A stretch of 64,000 nt of DNA, taken from the NCBI RefSeq assembly GCF_002843385.1, contig NZ_MVDE01000004.1:62001-126000 (forward strand), written 5' to 3'. The position numbers were made by a program, and so were the translations under genes. Of the stretch, positions 1-9,624 are shown piece by piece. This stretch comes from Labilibaculum manganireducens. GTDB taxonomy: Bacteria; Bacteroidota; Bacteroidia; Bacteroidales; Marinifilaceae. The notes under the pieces were generated by a model that did no database searches, was not told the origin of the DNA, and saw nothing but the letters and a program-made list of their open reading frames with translations. How positions within the stretch are numbered: the stretch's first letter is position 1; every line of letters begins with the position of its first letter.

Positions 1-1
1 T

Positions 2-2002
2 CTTAAAATAGTTGACTCGGATCCCATGTTGTACGATTATCAATATGTGATTCAAAAAAGATTAAATGCAGCTTCCCAAAAGGAAAAGGAACTAACAGAA
101 ACTACGCTTTCAGCCTTTGCCAATGGACATCATTATTATGGTCTCCATCGTGATTCTGAAAATTGGATTATCCGGGAATGGGCTCCAAATGCCGATAAAA
201 TGTATCTTATTGGTGAATTTTCGAACTGGAAAGAGCAATCGAACTATCGATTTGAAAAAATTGCCAATGGTAATTTTGAGTTGAAACTTCCGCTAACCTC
301 ACTTAAACAAGCTGATTTATATAAATTGCTGATTTATTGGCCGGGAGGAAAAGGAGAACGTATTCCTGTTTGGTGCACACGAGTGGTACAAGATCCTGAT
401 ACGCTTATTTATTCAGCTCAAGTGTGGCAAAACGAAAAGCCTTTTGAATGGAAATTTGATACCAATAGAGTCAAATACAAATCGCCGCTTATTTATGAAG
501 CCCATATTGGAATGGCTACGGAAAAAGAAAGCGTTGGCACTTATAAGGAATTTCGTGAACTCGTATTGCCCAGAATTCACCGCGCCGGTTACAATACCAT
601 TCAATTAATGGCCATTCAGGAACATCCGTACTATGGCTCTTTTGGATATCATGTTTCCAGCTTATTCGCAGCCTCTTCCCGCTTCGGAACTCCCGAAGAA
701 TTGAAACAACTAATTGATGCAGCACATTCTTTAGGCATCATGGTAATTATGGATATCGTTCACTCGCATGCGGTAAAAAATGAACTGGAAGGCATTGGTA
801 ACTTCGATGGTTCGCCACATCAGTTTTTTCATGCAGATGAACGAAGAGAACACATCGCATGGGATTCTTTGTGTTACAATTATGGGAAAAATGAAGTTCT
901 TCACCTGCTGTTATCCAATATCAAATACTGGTTGGAAGAATATCATTTCGATGGATATCGTTTTGATGGAGTGACAAGTATGCTTTACTACGATCATGGT
1001 TTATCGAGAGATTTTACCAGCTATGAAATGTATTTTGACGGCGGGCAAGATGAGGATGCAATTTGCTACCTGAGCTTAGCCAATAAGTTGATTCATGAAT
1101 ACAATCCCAATGCGGTTAATGTTGCCGAAGAAATGAGCGGATATCCCGGCTTGGCATCTTCTTTGGAGGATGGAGGCTTGGGGTTTGATTTTAGATTAGC
1201 CATGGGAATTCCCGATTATTGGATCAAGCTGATTAAGGAAACACATGATGAAGACTGGAATGTAGGCAATATATTTTACGAATTATCCAACAAACGAGCC
1301 GAAGAAAAAACCATTAGCTATGCAGAATCTCACGATCAGGCTTTAGTTGGCGATCAAACGCTTATTTTCCGTTTAATTGAAAAGGCCATGTATGACAGCA
1401 TGGACAAATCAAGCGTAAGCTTAGTGGTCGACCGTGGAATTGCTCTTCATAAATTGATTCGATTGTTGACCCTTTCCTGCTCCGGAAACGGCTACTTAAA
1501 TTTTATGGGAAATGAATTCGGACATCCAGAATGGATTGATTTTCCTCGTTTAGGTAACAATTGGTCCTACAAACATGCACGGCGCCAATGGAGCTTGGTT
1601 GATAATCACCTCTTACGCTTCGAAGATTTAAATGAGTTTGATAAAGATATGATTGCTCTGCAAAACAAAGAGAAATTCATTCACGACCCCTATATCAATT
1701 GTGTTCAATCCGATCAGCAAAATCAAGTTTTGGCTGTTCTGAGAAAAGATTTACTTTTTGTTTTCAACCTCAATCCAAGCGAATCATTTACCTATTATGG
1801 AATTCCTGCAAAATCAGGTAAATATCAGCTTGTGCTTAATTCAGACGAGAATAAATACGGAGGCTTCGATCGTGTGGATGGCAGTCTGCTTTGCTATTCC
1901 AAACCTGAAGCTTCAATGTCGAAAAACCACAGGGTATATCTTTATTTACCAAGTAGAACAGCTTTGGTATTCAAGTATATTCCTTCAAAAAGTATCTTTT
2001 AA
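2..2002 (+). CDS. glgB: 1,4-alpha-glucan (glycogen) branching enzyme, 5' end outside the window
   Basis: This GH13 enzyme makes the alpha-1,6 branches of glycogen in the cytoplasm. The frame is open to the window edge, and the codons before Met26 (LKIVDSDP) match the N-terminal lead of eukaryote-type branching enzymes, so the true start lies upstream. Numbered from Met26, the GH13 signatures are DIVHSH, GYRFDG with the nucleophile Asp314, AEE with the acid/base Glu368, and AESHDQ with Asp437. An N-terminal carbohydrate-binding module (FSNWK) precedes the barrel. The 3' end lies 2 bases before the next amylase gene, so the two are probably co-transcribed. The family is secure from motifs; the missing start is an inference from homology. 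Confidence 0.93.
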   Translation, partial: LKIVDSDPMLYDYQYVIQKRLNAASQKEKELTETTLSAFANGHHYYGLHRDSENWIIREWAPNADKMYLIGEFSNWKEQSNYRFEKIANGNFELKLPLTSLKQADLYKLLIYWPGGKGERIPVWCTRVVQDPDTLIYSAQVWQNEKPFEWKFDTNRVKYKSPLIYEAHIGMATEKESVGTYKEFRELVLPRIHRAGYNTIQLMAIQEHPYYGSFGYHVSSLFAASSRFGTPEELKQLIDAAHSLGIMVIMDIVHSHAVKNELEGIGNFDGSPHQFFHADERREHIAWDSLCYNYGKNEVLHLLLSNIKYWLEEYHFDGYRFDGVTSMLYYDHGLSRDFTSYEMYFDGGQDEDAICYLSLANKLIHEYNPNAVNVAEEMSGYPGLASSLEDGGLGFDFRLAMGIPDYWIKLIKETHDEDWNVGNIFYELSNKRAEEKTISYAESHDQALVGDQTLIFRLIEKAMYDSMDKSSVSLVVDRGIALHKLIRLLTLSCSGNGYLNFMGNEFGHPEWIDFPRLGNNWSYKHARRQWSLVDNHLLRFEDLNEFDKDMIALQNKEKFIHDPYINCVQSDQQNQVLAVLRKDLLFVFNLNPSESFTYYGIPAKSGKYQLVLNSDENKYGGFDRVDGSLLCYSKPEASMSKNHRVYLYLPSRTALVFKYIPSKSIF

Positions 2003-2004
2003 AT

Positions 2005-3708
2005 ATGAGCATTAGCAAACCAATTATATATCAATTGTTTCCCCGTTTATTTGGAAACAAAAACACGAAGCCTGTTGTTGATGGTTCCCGAAGCGAAAAT
2101 GGAAGCGGAAAGTTCAATGACATCAACAACACAGCACTTCAGGAAATAAAAAAACTTGGAATTACTCATGTATGGTATACCGGAATCATTGAGCATGCGA
2201 TTGTTGAAGCTTATCCTGATGCTGGAATCCCTCATGGAAATCCTTTAGTGATTAAAGGAAAAGCAGGATCTCCATATGCAATTAAAGATTATTACGATGT
2301 AAATCCTGATTTGGCCGAGGATGTAGATGAAAGAATGAAGGAGTTTCAAAATCTTGTTGCCAGAACCCATCAGAACGATATGAAGGTAATTATCGATTTT
2401 GTTCCCAATCATTTGGCCCGGGAATATCATTCGGATGCAAAACCGGAAGGTATTTCTGATTTCGGTGACCAAGATGATGGCAGTAAGGCATTTTCAGCCA
2501 CTAATAACTTCTACTATTTACCGCACCAACAATTGCATCTGTCTGATGAAATAAGAAATCGGTTTCCGCATACAGATTATCAGGAGTATCCTGCAAAGGC
2601 AACCGGAAATGATCAATTTACTGCTCATCCGCAACTAAACGATTGGTACGAAACCGTTAAGCTAAATTATGGTGTCGATTATCAGAATGGACACTCCACT
2701 CATTTTGATCCAATTCCAGATACCTGGATAAAAATGAAAGACATTTTGCTCTATTGGGCAAAAAAAGAAATTGATGGTTTCCGTTGTGATATGGCGGAAA
2801 TGGTACCCGTAGAATTTTGGCAGTGGGTAATTGGGGAAATAAAATCAGTATTTCCTGATATCCTTTTTATTGCCGAAGTATATAATCCTTATTTATACGA
2901 AACTTATATTAAAAACGGAAAATTCGATTACCTGTACGACAAAGTAGGTTTGTATGATACACTAAAAGGAGTAATTCGCGGAGAACGTGCAGCCAGAGAT
3001 ATTTCGCAATGCTGGCAATCCTTAAACAATCTGGACGAATACATGCTTCGGTTTCTGGAAAATCATGATGAACAAAGAATTGCTTCGCCTTATTTTGCTT
3101 CAGATCCTATTAAAGCCCTTCCAGGGATGATGCTGTCGCTTTGCATGCACCGAGGACCTGTGATGATGTATTCGGGACAGGAATTTGCTGAAACAGGAAT
3201 GGAAATATCCGGTTATAGTGGTTCTGACGGGCGATCTACCATATTCGATTTCTGGAATTTACCCGAACATCAAAAATGGATGAATGATGGCAGGTTTGAT
3301 GGTGAATTATTATCTGATCAGCAAAAAAAACTGCAAACAGCCTATCGTGACATTCTAAAATATGCACAACTGCCCGCTATCGTCTTTGGTGAATTTTATG
3401 ATATTATGTGGCAAAACACGGATTCAAATATCTTTAATTCGGATAAAGTTTATGCTTTTCTGCGGCATACCGCGAATCAAAAACTATTAGTGATTTGTAA
3501 TTTTGATGATCACACACAGCATTTACAAGTAAAGATACCAACACACGCCTTGGAAACAATGAAGATTCAACGTCCGGTAGAATTGTATTTTGTTAATAAA
3601 CAATCAAATGCTAAGCATAAGCTTACCTGCAAAGAAGCATCTGAAAAAGGATTGTCTCTAAACATTTCAGGCTATCAATATCTGCTGTTTGAAATTAAGC
3701 ACGAATAA
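2005..3708 (+). CDS. alpha-amylase family glycosyl hydrolase (GH13), cytoplasmic
   Basis: This 567-residue GH13 protein has no signal peptide, so it should act on intracellular glycogen or maltodextrin. Barrel motifs are DFVPNHLAREY, GFRCDMAEM with nucleophile Asp262, AEVYNP with acid/base Glu291, and ENHDEQR with Asp355. A C-terminal beta domain follows from about residue 480. It starts 2 bases after the branching enzyme stop. Exact specificity (amylase, maltogenic or a transferase) cannot be read from the sequence. The partner genes favour a role in glycogen turnover. Confidence 0.9.
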   Translation: MSISKPIIYQLFPRLFGNKNTKPVVDGSRSENGSGKFNDINNTALQEIKKLGITHVWYTGIIEHAIVEAYPDAGIPHGNPLVIKGKAGSPYAIKDYYDVNPDLAEDVDERMKEFQNLVARTHQNDMKVIIDFVPNHLAREYHSDAKPEGISDFGDQDDGSKAFSATNNFYYLPHQQLHLSDEIRNRFPHTDYQEYPAKATGNDQFTAHPQLNDWYETVKLNYGVDYQNGHSTHFDPIPDTWIKMKDILLYWAKKEIDGFRCDMAEMVPVEFWQWVIGEIKSVFPDILFIAEVYNPYLYETYIKNGKFDYLYDKVGLYDTLKGVIRGERAARDISQCWQSLNNLDEYMLRFLENHDEQRIASPYFASDPIKALPGMMLSLCMHRGPVMMYSGQEFAETGMEISGYSGSDGRSTIFDFWNLPEHQKWMNDGRFDGELLSDQQKKLQTAYRDILKYAQLPAIVFGEFYDIMWQNTDSNIFNSDKVYAFLRHTANQKLLVICNFDDHTQHLQVKIPTHALETMKIQRPVELYFVNKQSNAKHKLTCKEASEKGLSLNISGYQYLLFEIKHE

Positions 3709-3868
3709 AAATCACTATATATGTAACAATTACAATTAATTGAGTGAATAGATCGTAATATCATCAGTAATTGTACTACGTTTACACAATTTTTAAAAAT
3801 CAACTGCGAAATAAACATTGCTTAGGAGTTTTACCTTGGTTTTGCGAAACGCGAAAAACAAATAAGGA

Positions 3869-4966
3869 ATGTTAAAAAACGAATTAGAGCTGATCATATC
3901 AGGTCAAAAAATATCAGTAAACAGACCAGAACCAATTGTTGCAGATATCGATGTGGTTCCCTACAAAAGACGTATGGATCCTATGGATGCCGTAGATGCA
4001 CTTATTGAAGGCTATTCGGTTTTAATTGTTGATTACTATAGCAGCGGACTTGCTGTACTCAGCGAATTAAAAAAACATCTGGAGAAAAAATATACGGATC
4101 AATCGTTTAAGGGACAACGTGAATTGCGCAAAACTTATCGCGAGCTTTCTCATAAATTACTTCTGCATATAACAAACAACAAACTCACGGTTAGAAAAGC
4201 TCCGGAAATTGGCTGGCTGGAAACACTATATCCTGATTTCACTGAATTTCTGCTGCCATTTTCTCAGGTTCAAGGATTAAACAGTTCGTGGCAGTGGTAC
4301 AATAAAGGTATTTTCATTCCTGTTATCGACAGAAAAATACATCCGTTTTATGGCACTTACTTCCCAACCCGATTTGAACATTTAAAACTATTCGACAAAT
4401 GGCTGGAACGTTACAAGGGAGAAAAAAAATCTGCTATTGATGTTGGAATTGGATCCGGCATTTTAAGTTTTCAACTATTGAAGCATGGTTTTCAGAAGGT
4501 TTGTGGTACTGATAACAATCCAAATGCAATTATTGGCTTAACACAAAGTCTGAAAAAAAGCAACCTGAACTCGAAAATAGAACTTCTATTCGGCGATTTA
4601 TTTGCCCAAAACGACAGCAAATCAGATTTAATTGTATTCAATCCGCCCTGGTTACCGGCATCAAACAAATCGGAAGGAATCGACAATGCAATCTACTATG
4701 AAAAGGATTTGTTTCCACGCTTTTTTGCAGAAGCAAAAAAACACACCAGACTTAATGGCCGTGTTGTAATTCTGTTTTCAAATCTGGCACAAATTACCAA
4801 TCAAAAGGAAAGTCATCCTATCGAAAAGGAATTGGCTGAAGGCGGTCGTTTTGAAAAAGAATTACTTTTGCATAAAAAAGTAAGATCAGCTTCGAAGAAT
4901 ACAAAAAGAAATCAAAATTGGCGCCACGAAGAAATGATTGAACTATGGGTATTAAAATTGCTTTAA
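3869..4966 (+). CDS. class I SAM-dependent methyltransferase (NPPW type)
   Basis: This is a 365-residue protein with a C-terminal Rossmann methyltransferase domain. Motif I is DVGIGSGIL from Asp191, the acidic residue after strand 2 lies in GTDNNP, and the catalytic-loop motif is NPPW from Asn258. NPPW/NPPY motifs are known from enzymes that methylate an amide or exocyclic amine, such as HemK/PrmC, RsmC and N6-adenine methylases. The N-terminal 170 residues are unrecognised. The substrate is unknown; an rRNA, protein or small-molecule target are all possible. It stands alone, 160 bases after the amylase gene. Confidence 0.75.
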   Translation: MLKNELELIISGQKISVNRPEPIVADIDVVPYKRRMDPMDAVDALIEGYSVLIVDYYSSGLAVLSELKKHLEKKYTDQSFKGQRELRKTYRELSHKLLLHITNNKLTVRKAPEIGWLETLYPDFTEFLLPFSQVQGLNSSWQWYNKGIFIPVIDRKIHPFYGTYFPTRFEHLKLFDKWLERYKGEKKSAIDVGIGSGILSFQLLKHGFQKVCGTDNNPNAIIGLTQSLKKSNLNSKIELLFGDLFAQNDSKSDLIVFNPPWLPASNKSEGIDNAIYYEKDLFPRFFAEAKKHTRLNGRVVILFSNLAQITNQKESHPIEKELAEGGRFEKELLLHKKVRSASKNTKRNQNWRHEEMIELWVLKLL

Positions 4967-5064
4967 GCAAACACAAAAAAAATATTAAATGTCAATTTAT
5001 TTCTTAAATTTGAAATAACACTTTATAGGTAATAATATAGAAACTTAATTTTAATATAAATATC

Positions 5065-5169
5065 ATGGCTAAGTCACAGGACGCTAAGAAAAACGTTAAA
5101 AAAGAATCGACTAAAACAGCAAAAGAAAAAAAAGAAGAAAAGAGAGAGAAAAAGGCTAAAAAAAATTAA
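5065..5169 (+). CDS. small lysine-rich basic protein, 34 residues
   Basis: An ATG-started ORF of 35 codons begins MAKSQDAKK and consists almost only of Lys, Glu, Ala, Arg and Thr. It ends at a TAA 22 bases before a strong terminator hairpin, which is good placement for a real short gene. The high charge suggests a nucleic-acid-binding or disordered peptide, but I do not recognise a family. It could also be a chance A-rich ORF. Confidence 0.5.
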   Translation: MAKSQDAKKNVKKESTKTAKEKKEEKREKKAKKN

Positions 5170-5190
5170 CACCTATTGATTAAAAATACA

Positions 5191-5221
5191 AAGGCTGTTT
5201 CGAAATCGAAACAGCCTTTTT
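5191..5221. terminator. bidirectional intrinsic terminator
   Basis: A 12-bp stem (AAGGCTGTTTCG pairing with CGAAACAGCCTT) has a short AT loop and a T-run after it on the plus strand. It sits between the small basic ORF and the convergent synthase-phosphorylase gene, so it can serve both strands. Confidence 0.85.
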
Positions 5222-5236
5222 CATCATATTTTTATT

Positions 5237-8200
5237 CTAAATCCATTTCACGTAATTAAAATCCTGACGATGAGGAAGGTTGCAGTTACATGCATACATT
5301 CTCAATCCAAAATCGAAGATCCCCGGATCATTCAACACCAAATCCAAACGATAGAAGGCCAGTGAATCCACCTTCCGGTCAAGAATTAACTGTTCAGTAC
5401 GAATTGGTCCGGGTTTATGTGTATCTATGGTGGCTCTTATTACCAATTCAACACAAATATCTTCATCAATCAAATCTTTTAAATCAAGAGCAACTTCTAC
5501 ATGATAATTCTCACCTGACAAGTATTTGTGCTTAGGAGTACTTGGCGCATCCACAGAAACCACTTCAATTTTATCCCATGAAGCAAGAATTTTTTGTTTC
5601 CAATTGGCAGTATCTTTTGCCATTTCGTAGTCTCTCTCCTTCAATTTCAGAACACGTTGATGCATTTTACTGTAAAAACGATCTTTATAATCGTCGATCA
5701 TACGCTTGGTTGTATATTCCGGTGCAATTTCAGCAATACATTTTTTAACGTACTGAATCCAATCAACAGGAATGTTGTTCTCATCACGCTTATAGTACAG
5801 AGGTATTATTTCATTTTCGAACATTGAATAAATTGTCTGCGCATCCAATTCATCCTGAAACCCTTGATTTTCATAGGTTCTGTTATCGGTCAGTGCCCAA
5901 CCTGCTCCTTCACGATAACCTTCCAGCCACCATCCGTCAAGTACACTAAAATTAAGAACTCCATTCATCACCGCTTTTTCACCCGATGTTCCTGAAGCTT
6001 CCAATGGTCGCGTTGGCGTGTTCATCCAGATATCAACACCTTTAACCAATCGCTGTCCCAATTCCATATCATAATTCTCAAGGAATAAAATTTTCCCTTC
6101 AAATTCCGGACGACGGGACACATCAACAATTCGTTTAATTAAATCCTGACCTGCTTTATCTGCAGGATGTGCTTTTCCTGCGAAAATAAATTGCACCGGT
6201 TTTTCAGGATTATTTAAGAGTTCGGCCAATCGGTCTATATCACTAAATAATAAATGAGCACGCTTGTAAGTAGCGAACCGGCGAGCAAAACCAATGGTAA
6301 GAGCATTCTCATCTATCGAATCCATTATCTCAACTAAAGAACGGGGATCCTCATATCTTTTGATCCAGTTCTTTTGGAAACGATCTTTCGCGAAATCAAT
6401 CAATTTTTTACGCAATACATTTTTAATGCTCCAAATTTTTTCATCATCAACATCGTATATTTTTTTCCAATATTCTTTGTTCGACAAATCATTTAAGAAT
6501 CCTTTATCGAATTCCTGTTCGTGCAGAGTTCTCCATTCTTTAGCAGTCCAGCTAGGATAATGCACCCCATTTGTTACGTACCCAATATGCAATTCCTCAG
6601 GAAAATATCCCTGATAAAGATTATTGAACATTTCCTGAGAAATCTTGCCATGCAACATACTTACTCCGTTCATGGCAACCGATGTATTGGCAGCCAAGTT
6701 ACTCATCGAAAATCTCTCGTTATAATCCAAAGGATTTACTCTACCCAAAGCAAGGAATTGATCCCATCCTAATTTCAGTTTTTCAGGAACATAAGACAGA
6801 TAATGTCTGATCATATCAGGAGAAAAAGTATCATGTCCGGCTGGTACCGGTGTATGTGTAGTAAAAAGAGAGGAAGCCCTTACAATTTCCAAAGCCACTT
6901 CGTATTGATAACCATCAGAAATCAGATTAATCAATCGCTCCACATTTATTAATGCTGCATGTCCCTCGTTGCAATGATACAAGTCAGGCTTAATACCAAT
7001 AGTACCGAGAGTTTTGATACCTCCCATTCCCAAAAGAATTTCCTGCTTAATCCGGTGATCCCAGTCGCCGCCATATAATTGATGAGTTAAAGAACGATCT
7101 CTCTCATCATTCATTTCGGTTTCGGTATCCAAAAGATATAAGGAAATTCTACCCACTTCAACCTTCCATATTTTTGCGGTAACAGTTCTTCCTTCCAAAG
7201 GAAAAGAAATGGTTTTTGCAAAACCAGAACTATCTCTCACCCTGCTTATTGGCAACTGAGAAAATTTTTGTTCGTCCAGCTCAACCAATTGCTCGCCATT
7301 TAAAGATAAACGCTGGGTAAAATATCCAAACCGATACATAAAACCAACCGCAACCATATCCACATTGGAGTCGCTGGCTTCTTTTAAATAATCGCCCGCC
7401 AATATTCCCAGTCCTCCGGAATAAATCTTCAGATTATTATTTAAACCGTACTCCATGCTGAAATAAGCAATCTTAGGTTGTCCTTCGGCCGGTTTTACGG
7501 CCATATAGTTTTTGAATTCCTGAATTACAGCATTATAACTCTGCATAAAAGACTCATCTGCCGCCAATTCTTTCATTCGTGCGCTTGACACTTGCTTAAG
7601 CAGTAGAATTGGATTCTTTTTGCAATTATGCCATAACTTAGGATCCACCGATTCGTAAAGGTCGATGGCTTTATAATTCCAGCACCACCATAAATTTTTA
7701 GATAATTCCTCTAAACCAAGTAATTCCTTTGGAAGATTGGTTTCAATAATTAATTTCCGCCAACTTATCTGATTACTTTTTGGTACGTTCAAATGATTTT
7801 CAACCAAAACCTGCACAGGTGATTCGTTTTCCTTTTTCATATTATTTTTGATTGCTAATTCGTAAGCCTTGTAATAATTTCCAATAAAATTCTTCCATAA
7901 TGTCTTTTTAGCAATGCTGGCTGCATTTTCCCTGCACCGAATTACATTATCCTCTGATTTTGTTGTAAAATTAAATATCTGAGAAGAAATATTTTCAACG
8001 ACCTCTTTTCTATTAGAGTCATTTCGTTCCACAACTGAAACACCGCCTCCATCTGCTTCCCCAATCATTTGAACCCACTGTCCAAATCCGGATAAAGAAG
8101 TTGTAATGGTAGGAACGCTGAAAGCAACACTTTCCATTGGAGTATATCCCCAAGGTTCATAATAAGATGGGAAAACAGATAAATCCAATCCCATTAAAAG

Positions 8201-9478
8201 TTCATAATAAGACTTATTAAATATGCCATCCGTTCCATCCAGATAGGTTGGCACAAAAATAACTTTTACTCTCTCATCTTCCCCATTACCAAAACCCAAA
8301 GACTTGATCTTTTTTAATATCTCATCTTTATCTTCATTACCCAGTTTATGAGTTAAATATGGTGTTACCAGTAATTTTTTTTCCGGATATTTAGCTAAAT
8401 TTTCCTGTAAATCTTTTCGGGGGCCGCGCTGATCTCCCGGAATCAAAAAGAAAGCTATAATATCACGATCCATATATTTGTTTGCATTCAATTGAGCCAA
8501 AGCTTCTAAAAACACATCAAGACCTTTGTTTTTAAATTCGTAACGACCACCGGTTCCTACAAACAAGGTGTTCTCCTTTATTTCGTACCCAAGAAGCGAT
8601 TCGGCTACTTTCTTAAATTCTTTTCTGGATTCCTGTCTGGTAGCTTCAAGCTGTTCCGGATTAGGTACAAAATCATCTTCGAAACCATTTGGCATCACAA
8701 CATCTACGGCCCGTCCATGAAACTGCCTGCACTCCCGTGCAGTTATATCACTCACTGTTGAAGAACAATCTGCTGCCAGAGCAACACATTTTTCCATAGA
8801 GCATTTGGCCGTAACATTATACTGTCTTGGCTTTTCAATTGGATTAAAATGAAGCAGATTATCGTACAAATTTTCATAATTACTGGCCAATACCCGTCCA
8901 AGCATACTTGCATGAGTCGTGAAAATTGTTGAAATATGAGGCGCCTGATCTTTCAAATACAATAGTCCGGCACCAGTCATCCACTCATGAAACTGGGCAA
9001 CTACTTTATTTTTCGACAAATCATTAAACTGTACAAAGCTCTCAATTACTTTACCACTTGCATAACCAAACATCGCTGCATCATGATAATCATCCTGTCC
9101 ATATAATGATTCCAATCGGTAAATTTCCCACAATTGACTGTAAATAGCGTCTTTCTTCGCCAGAAAATCCGAAAAATCAATCAAAATCACAATTGGATTT
9201 CCCGGTATTTTCCAATATCCAATCCGAACCGATAAACCATCCGCTTTTAATTTTGCTCTCCACTGAGGAAACAATTTTTCATCTTCCTGAAACTCTTTTT
9301 CCCGGTGTTCAGTATTATTAAAATCCGGCCCGACATAAATGATCCGATCGTTGAATACTGGTTTAAGCGATAAGGCCTTTGTAGAAATAACCGTATGAAT
9401 TCCACCAACCTTATTGCAAACTTCCCAACTAACTTCAAATATAAAATCCGGAGTTATATCCCTATTATTCATACCCAT
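5237..9478 (-). CDS. glycogen synthase (GT3) - alpha-glucan phosphorylase (GT35) fusion
   Basis: This 1413-residue protein joins opposite activities of glycogen metabolism. Residues 1 to about 590 resemble the eukaryotic-type GT3 glycogen synthase (EVSWEVCNKVGGIHTV near the start; SYYEPWGYTPMES). From about 610, a DUF3417-like segment leads into an alpha-glucan phosphorylase: CNEGHAALINVERL, GVHYPSW, ARRFATYKRA, and EASGTSGEKAVMNG with the likely PLP lysine at Lys1168. The start is set at the ATG at 9478. The longer frame opens with a TTG directly after a stop codon and adds nothing conserved. A second ATG two codons in is also possible. Similar long proteins occur in other Bacteroidota. Confidence 0.88.
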   Translation of the reverse strand: MGMNNRDITPDFIFEVSWEVCNKVGGIHTVISTKALSLKPVFNDRIIYVGPDFNNTEHREKEFQEDEKLFPQWRAKLKADGLSVRIGYWKIPGNPIVILIDFSDFLAKKDAIYSQLWEIYRLESLYGQDDYHDAAMFGYASGKVIESFVQFNDLSKNKVVAQFHEWMTGAGLLYLKDQAPHISTIFTTHASMLGRVLASNYENLYDNLLHFNPIEKPRQYNVTAKCSMEKCVALAADCSSTVSDITARECRQFHGRAVDVVMPNGFEDDFVPNPEQLEATRQESRKEFKKVAESLLGYEIKENTLFVGTGGRYEFKNKGLDVFLEALAQLNANKYMDRDIIAFFLIPGDQRGPRKDLQENLAKYPEKKLLVTPYLTHKLGNEDKDEILKKIKSLGFGNGEDERVKVIFVPTYLDGTDGIFNKSYYELLMGLDLSVFPSYYEPWGYTPMESVAFSVPTITTSLSGFGQWVQMIGEADGGGVSVVERNDSNRKEVVENISSQIFNFTTKSEDNVIRCRENAASIAKKTLWKNFIGNYYKAYELAIKNNMKKENESPVQVLVENHLNVPKSNQISWRKLIIETNLPKELLGLEELSKNLWWCWNYKAIDLYESVDPKLWHNCKKNPILLLKQVSSARMKELAADESFMQSYNAVIQEFKNYMAVKPAEGQPKIAYFSMEYGLNNNLKIYSGGLGILAGDYLKEASDSNVDMVAVGFMYRFGYFTQRLSLNGEQLVELDEQKFSQLPISRVRDSSGFAKTISFPLEGRTVTAKIWKVEVGRISLYLLDTETEMNDERDRSLTHQLYGGDWDHRIKQEILLGMGGIKTLGTIGIKPDLYHCNEGHAALINVERLINLISDGYQYEVALEIVRASSLFTTHTPVPAGHDTFSPDMIRHYLSYVPEKLKLGWDQFLALGRVNPLDYNERFSMSNLAANTSVAMNGVSMLHGKISQEMFNNLYQGYFPEELHIGYVTNGVHYPSWTAKEWRTLHEQEFDKGFLNDLSNKEYWKKIYDVDDEKIWSIKNVLRKKLIDFAKDRFQKNWIKRYEDPRSLVEIMDSIDENALTIGFARRFATYKRAHLLFSDIDRLAELLNNPEKPVQFIFAGKAHPADKAGQDLIKRIVDVSRRPEFEGKILFLENYDMELGQRLVKGVDIWMNTPTRPLEASGTSGEKAVMNGVLNFSVLDGWWLEGYREGAGWALTDNRTYENQGFQDELDAQTIYSMFENEIIPLYYKRDENNIPVDWIQYVKKCIAEIAPEYTTKRMIDDYKDRFYSKMHQRVLKLKERDYEMAKDTANWKQKILASWDKIEVVSVDAPSTPKHKYLSGENYHVEVALDLKDLIDEDICVELVIRATIDTHKPGPIRTEQLILDRKVDSLAFYRLDLVLNDPGIFDFGLRMYACNCNLPHRQDFNYVKWI

Positions 9479-9624
9479 ATGCTTACTAATTACTTTTAGC
9501 TGTTTTTTTACCAACTAAAGTGCTGACTACTTTAAAATTCAATAAAATACTTTCCTTTAATTACTATACAGAAAGTATTTTATTCCTAATTAATTGATTC
9601 TGTTTATCGTTTAATTTTAAACGA

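Noticed and set aside
9478-9514. N-terminal extension of the synthase-phosphorylase fusion from a TTG
   Set aside because: The TTG stands directly after an in-frame stop and adds non-conserved residues; ATG at 9478 or 9472 is better.
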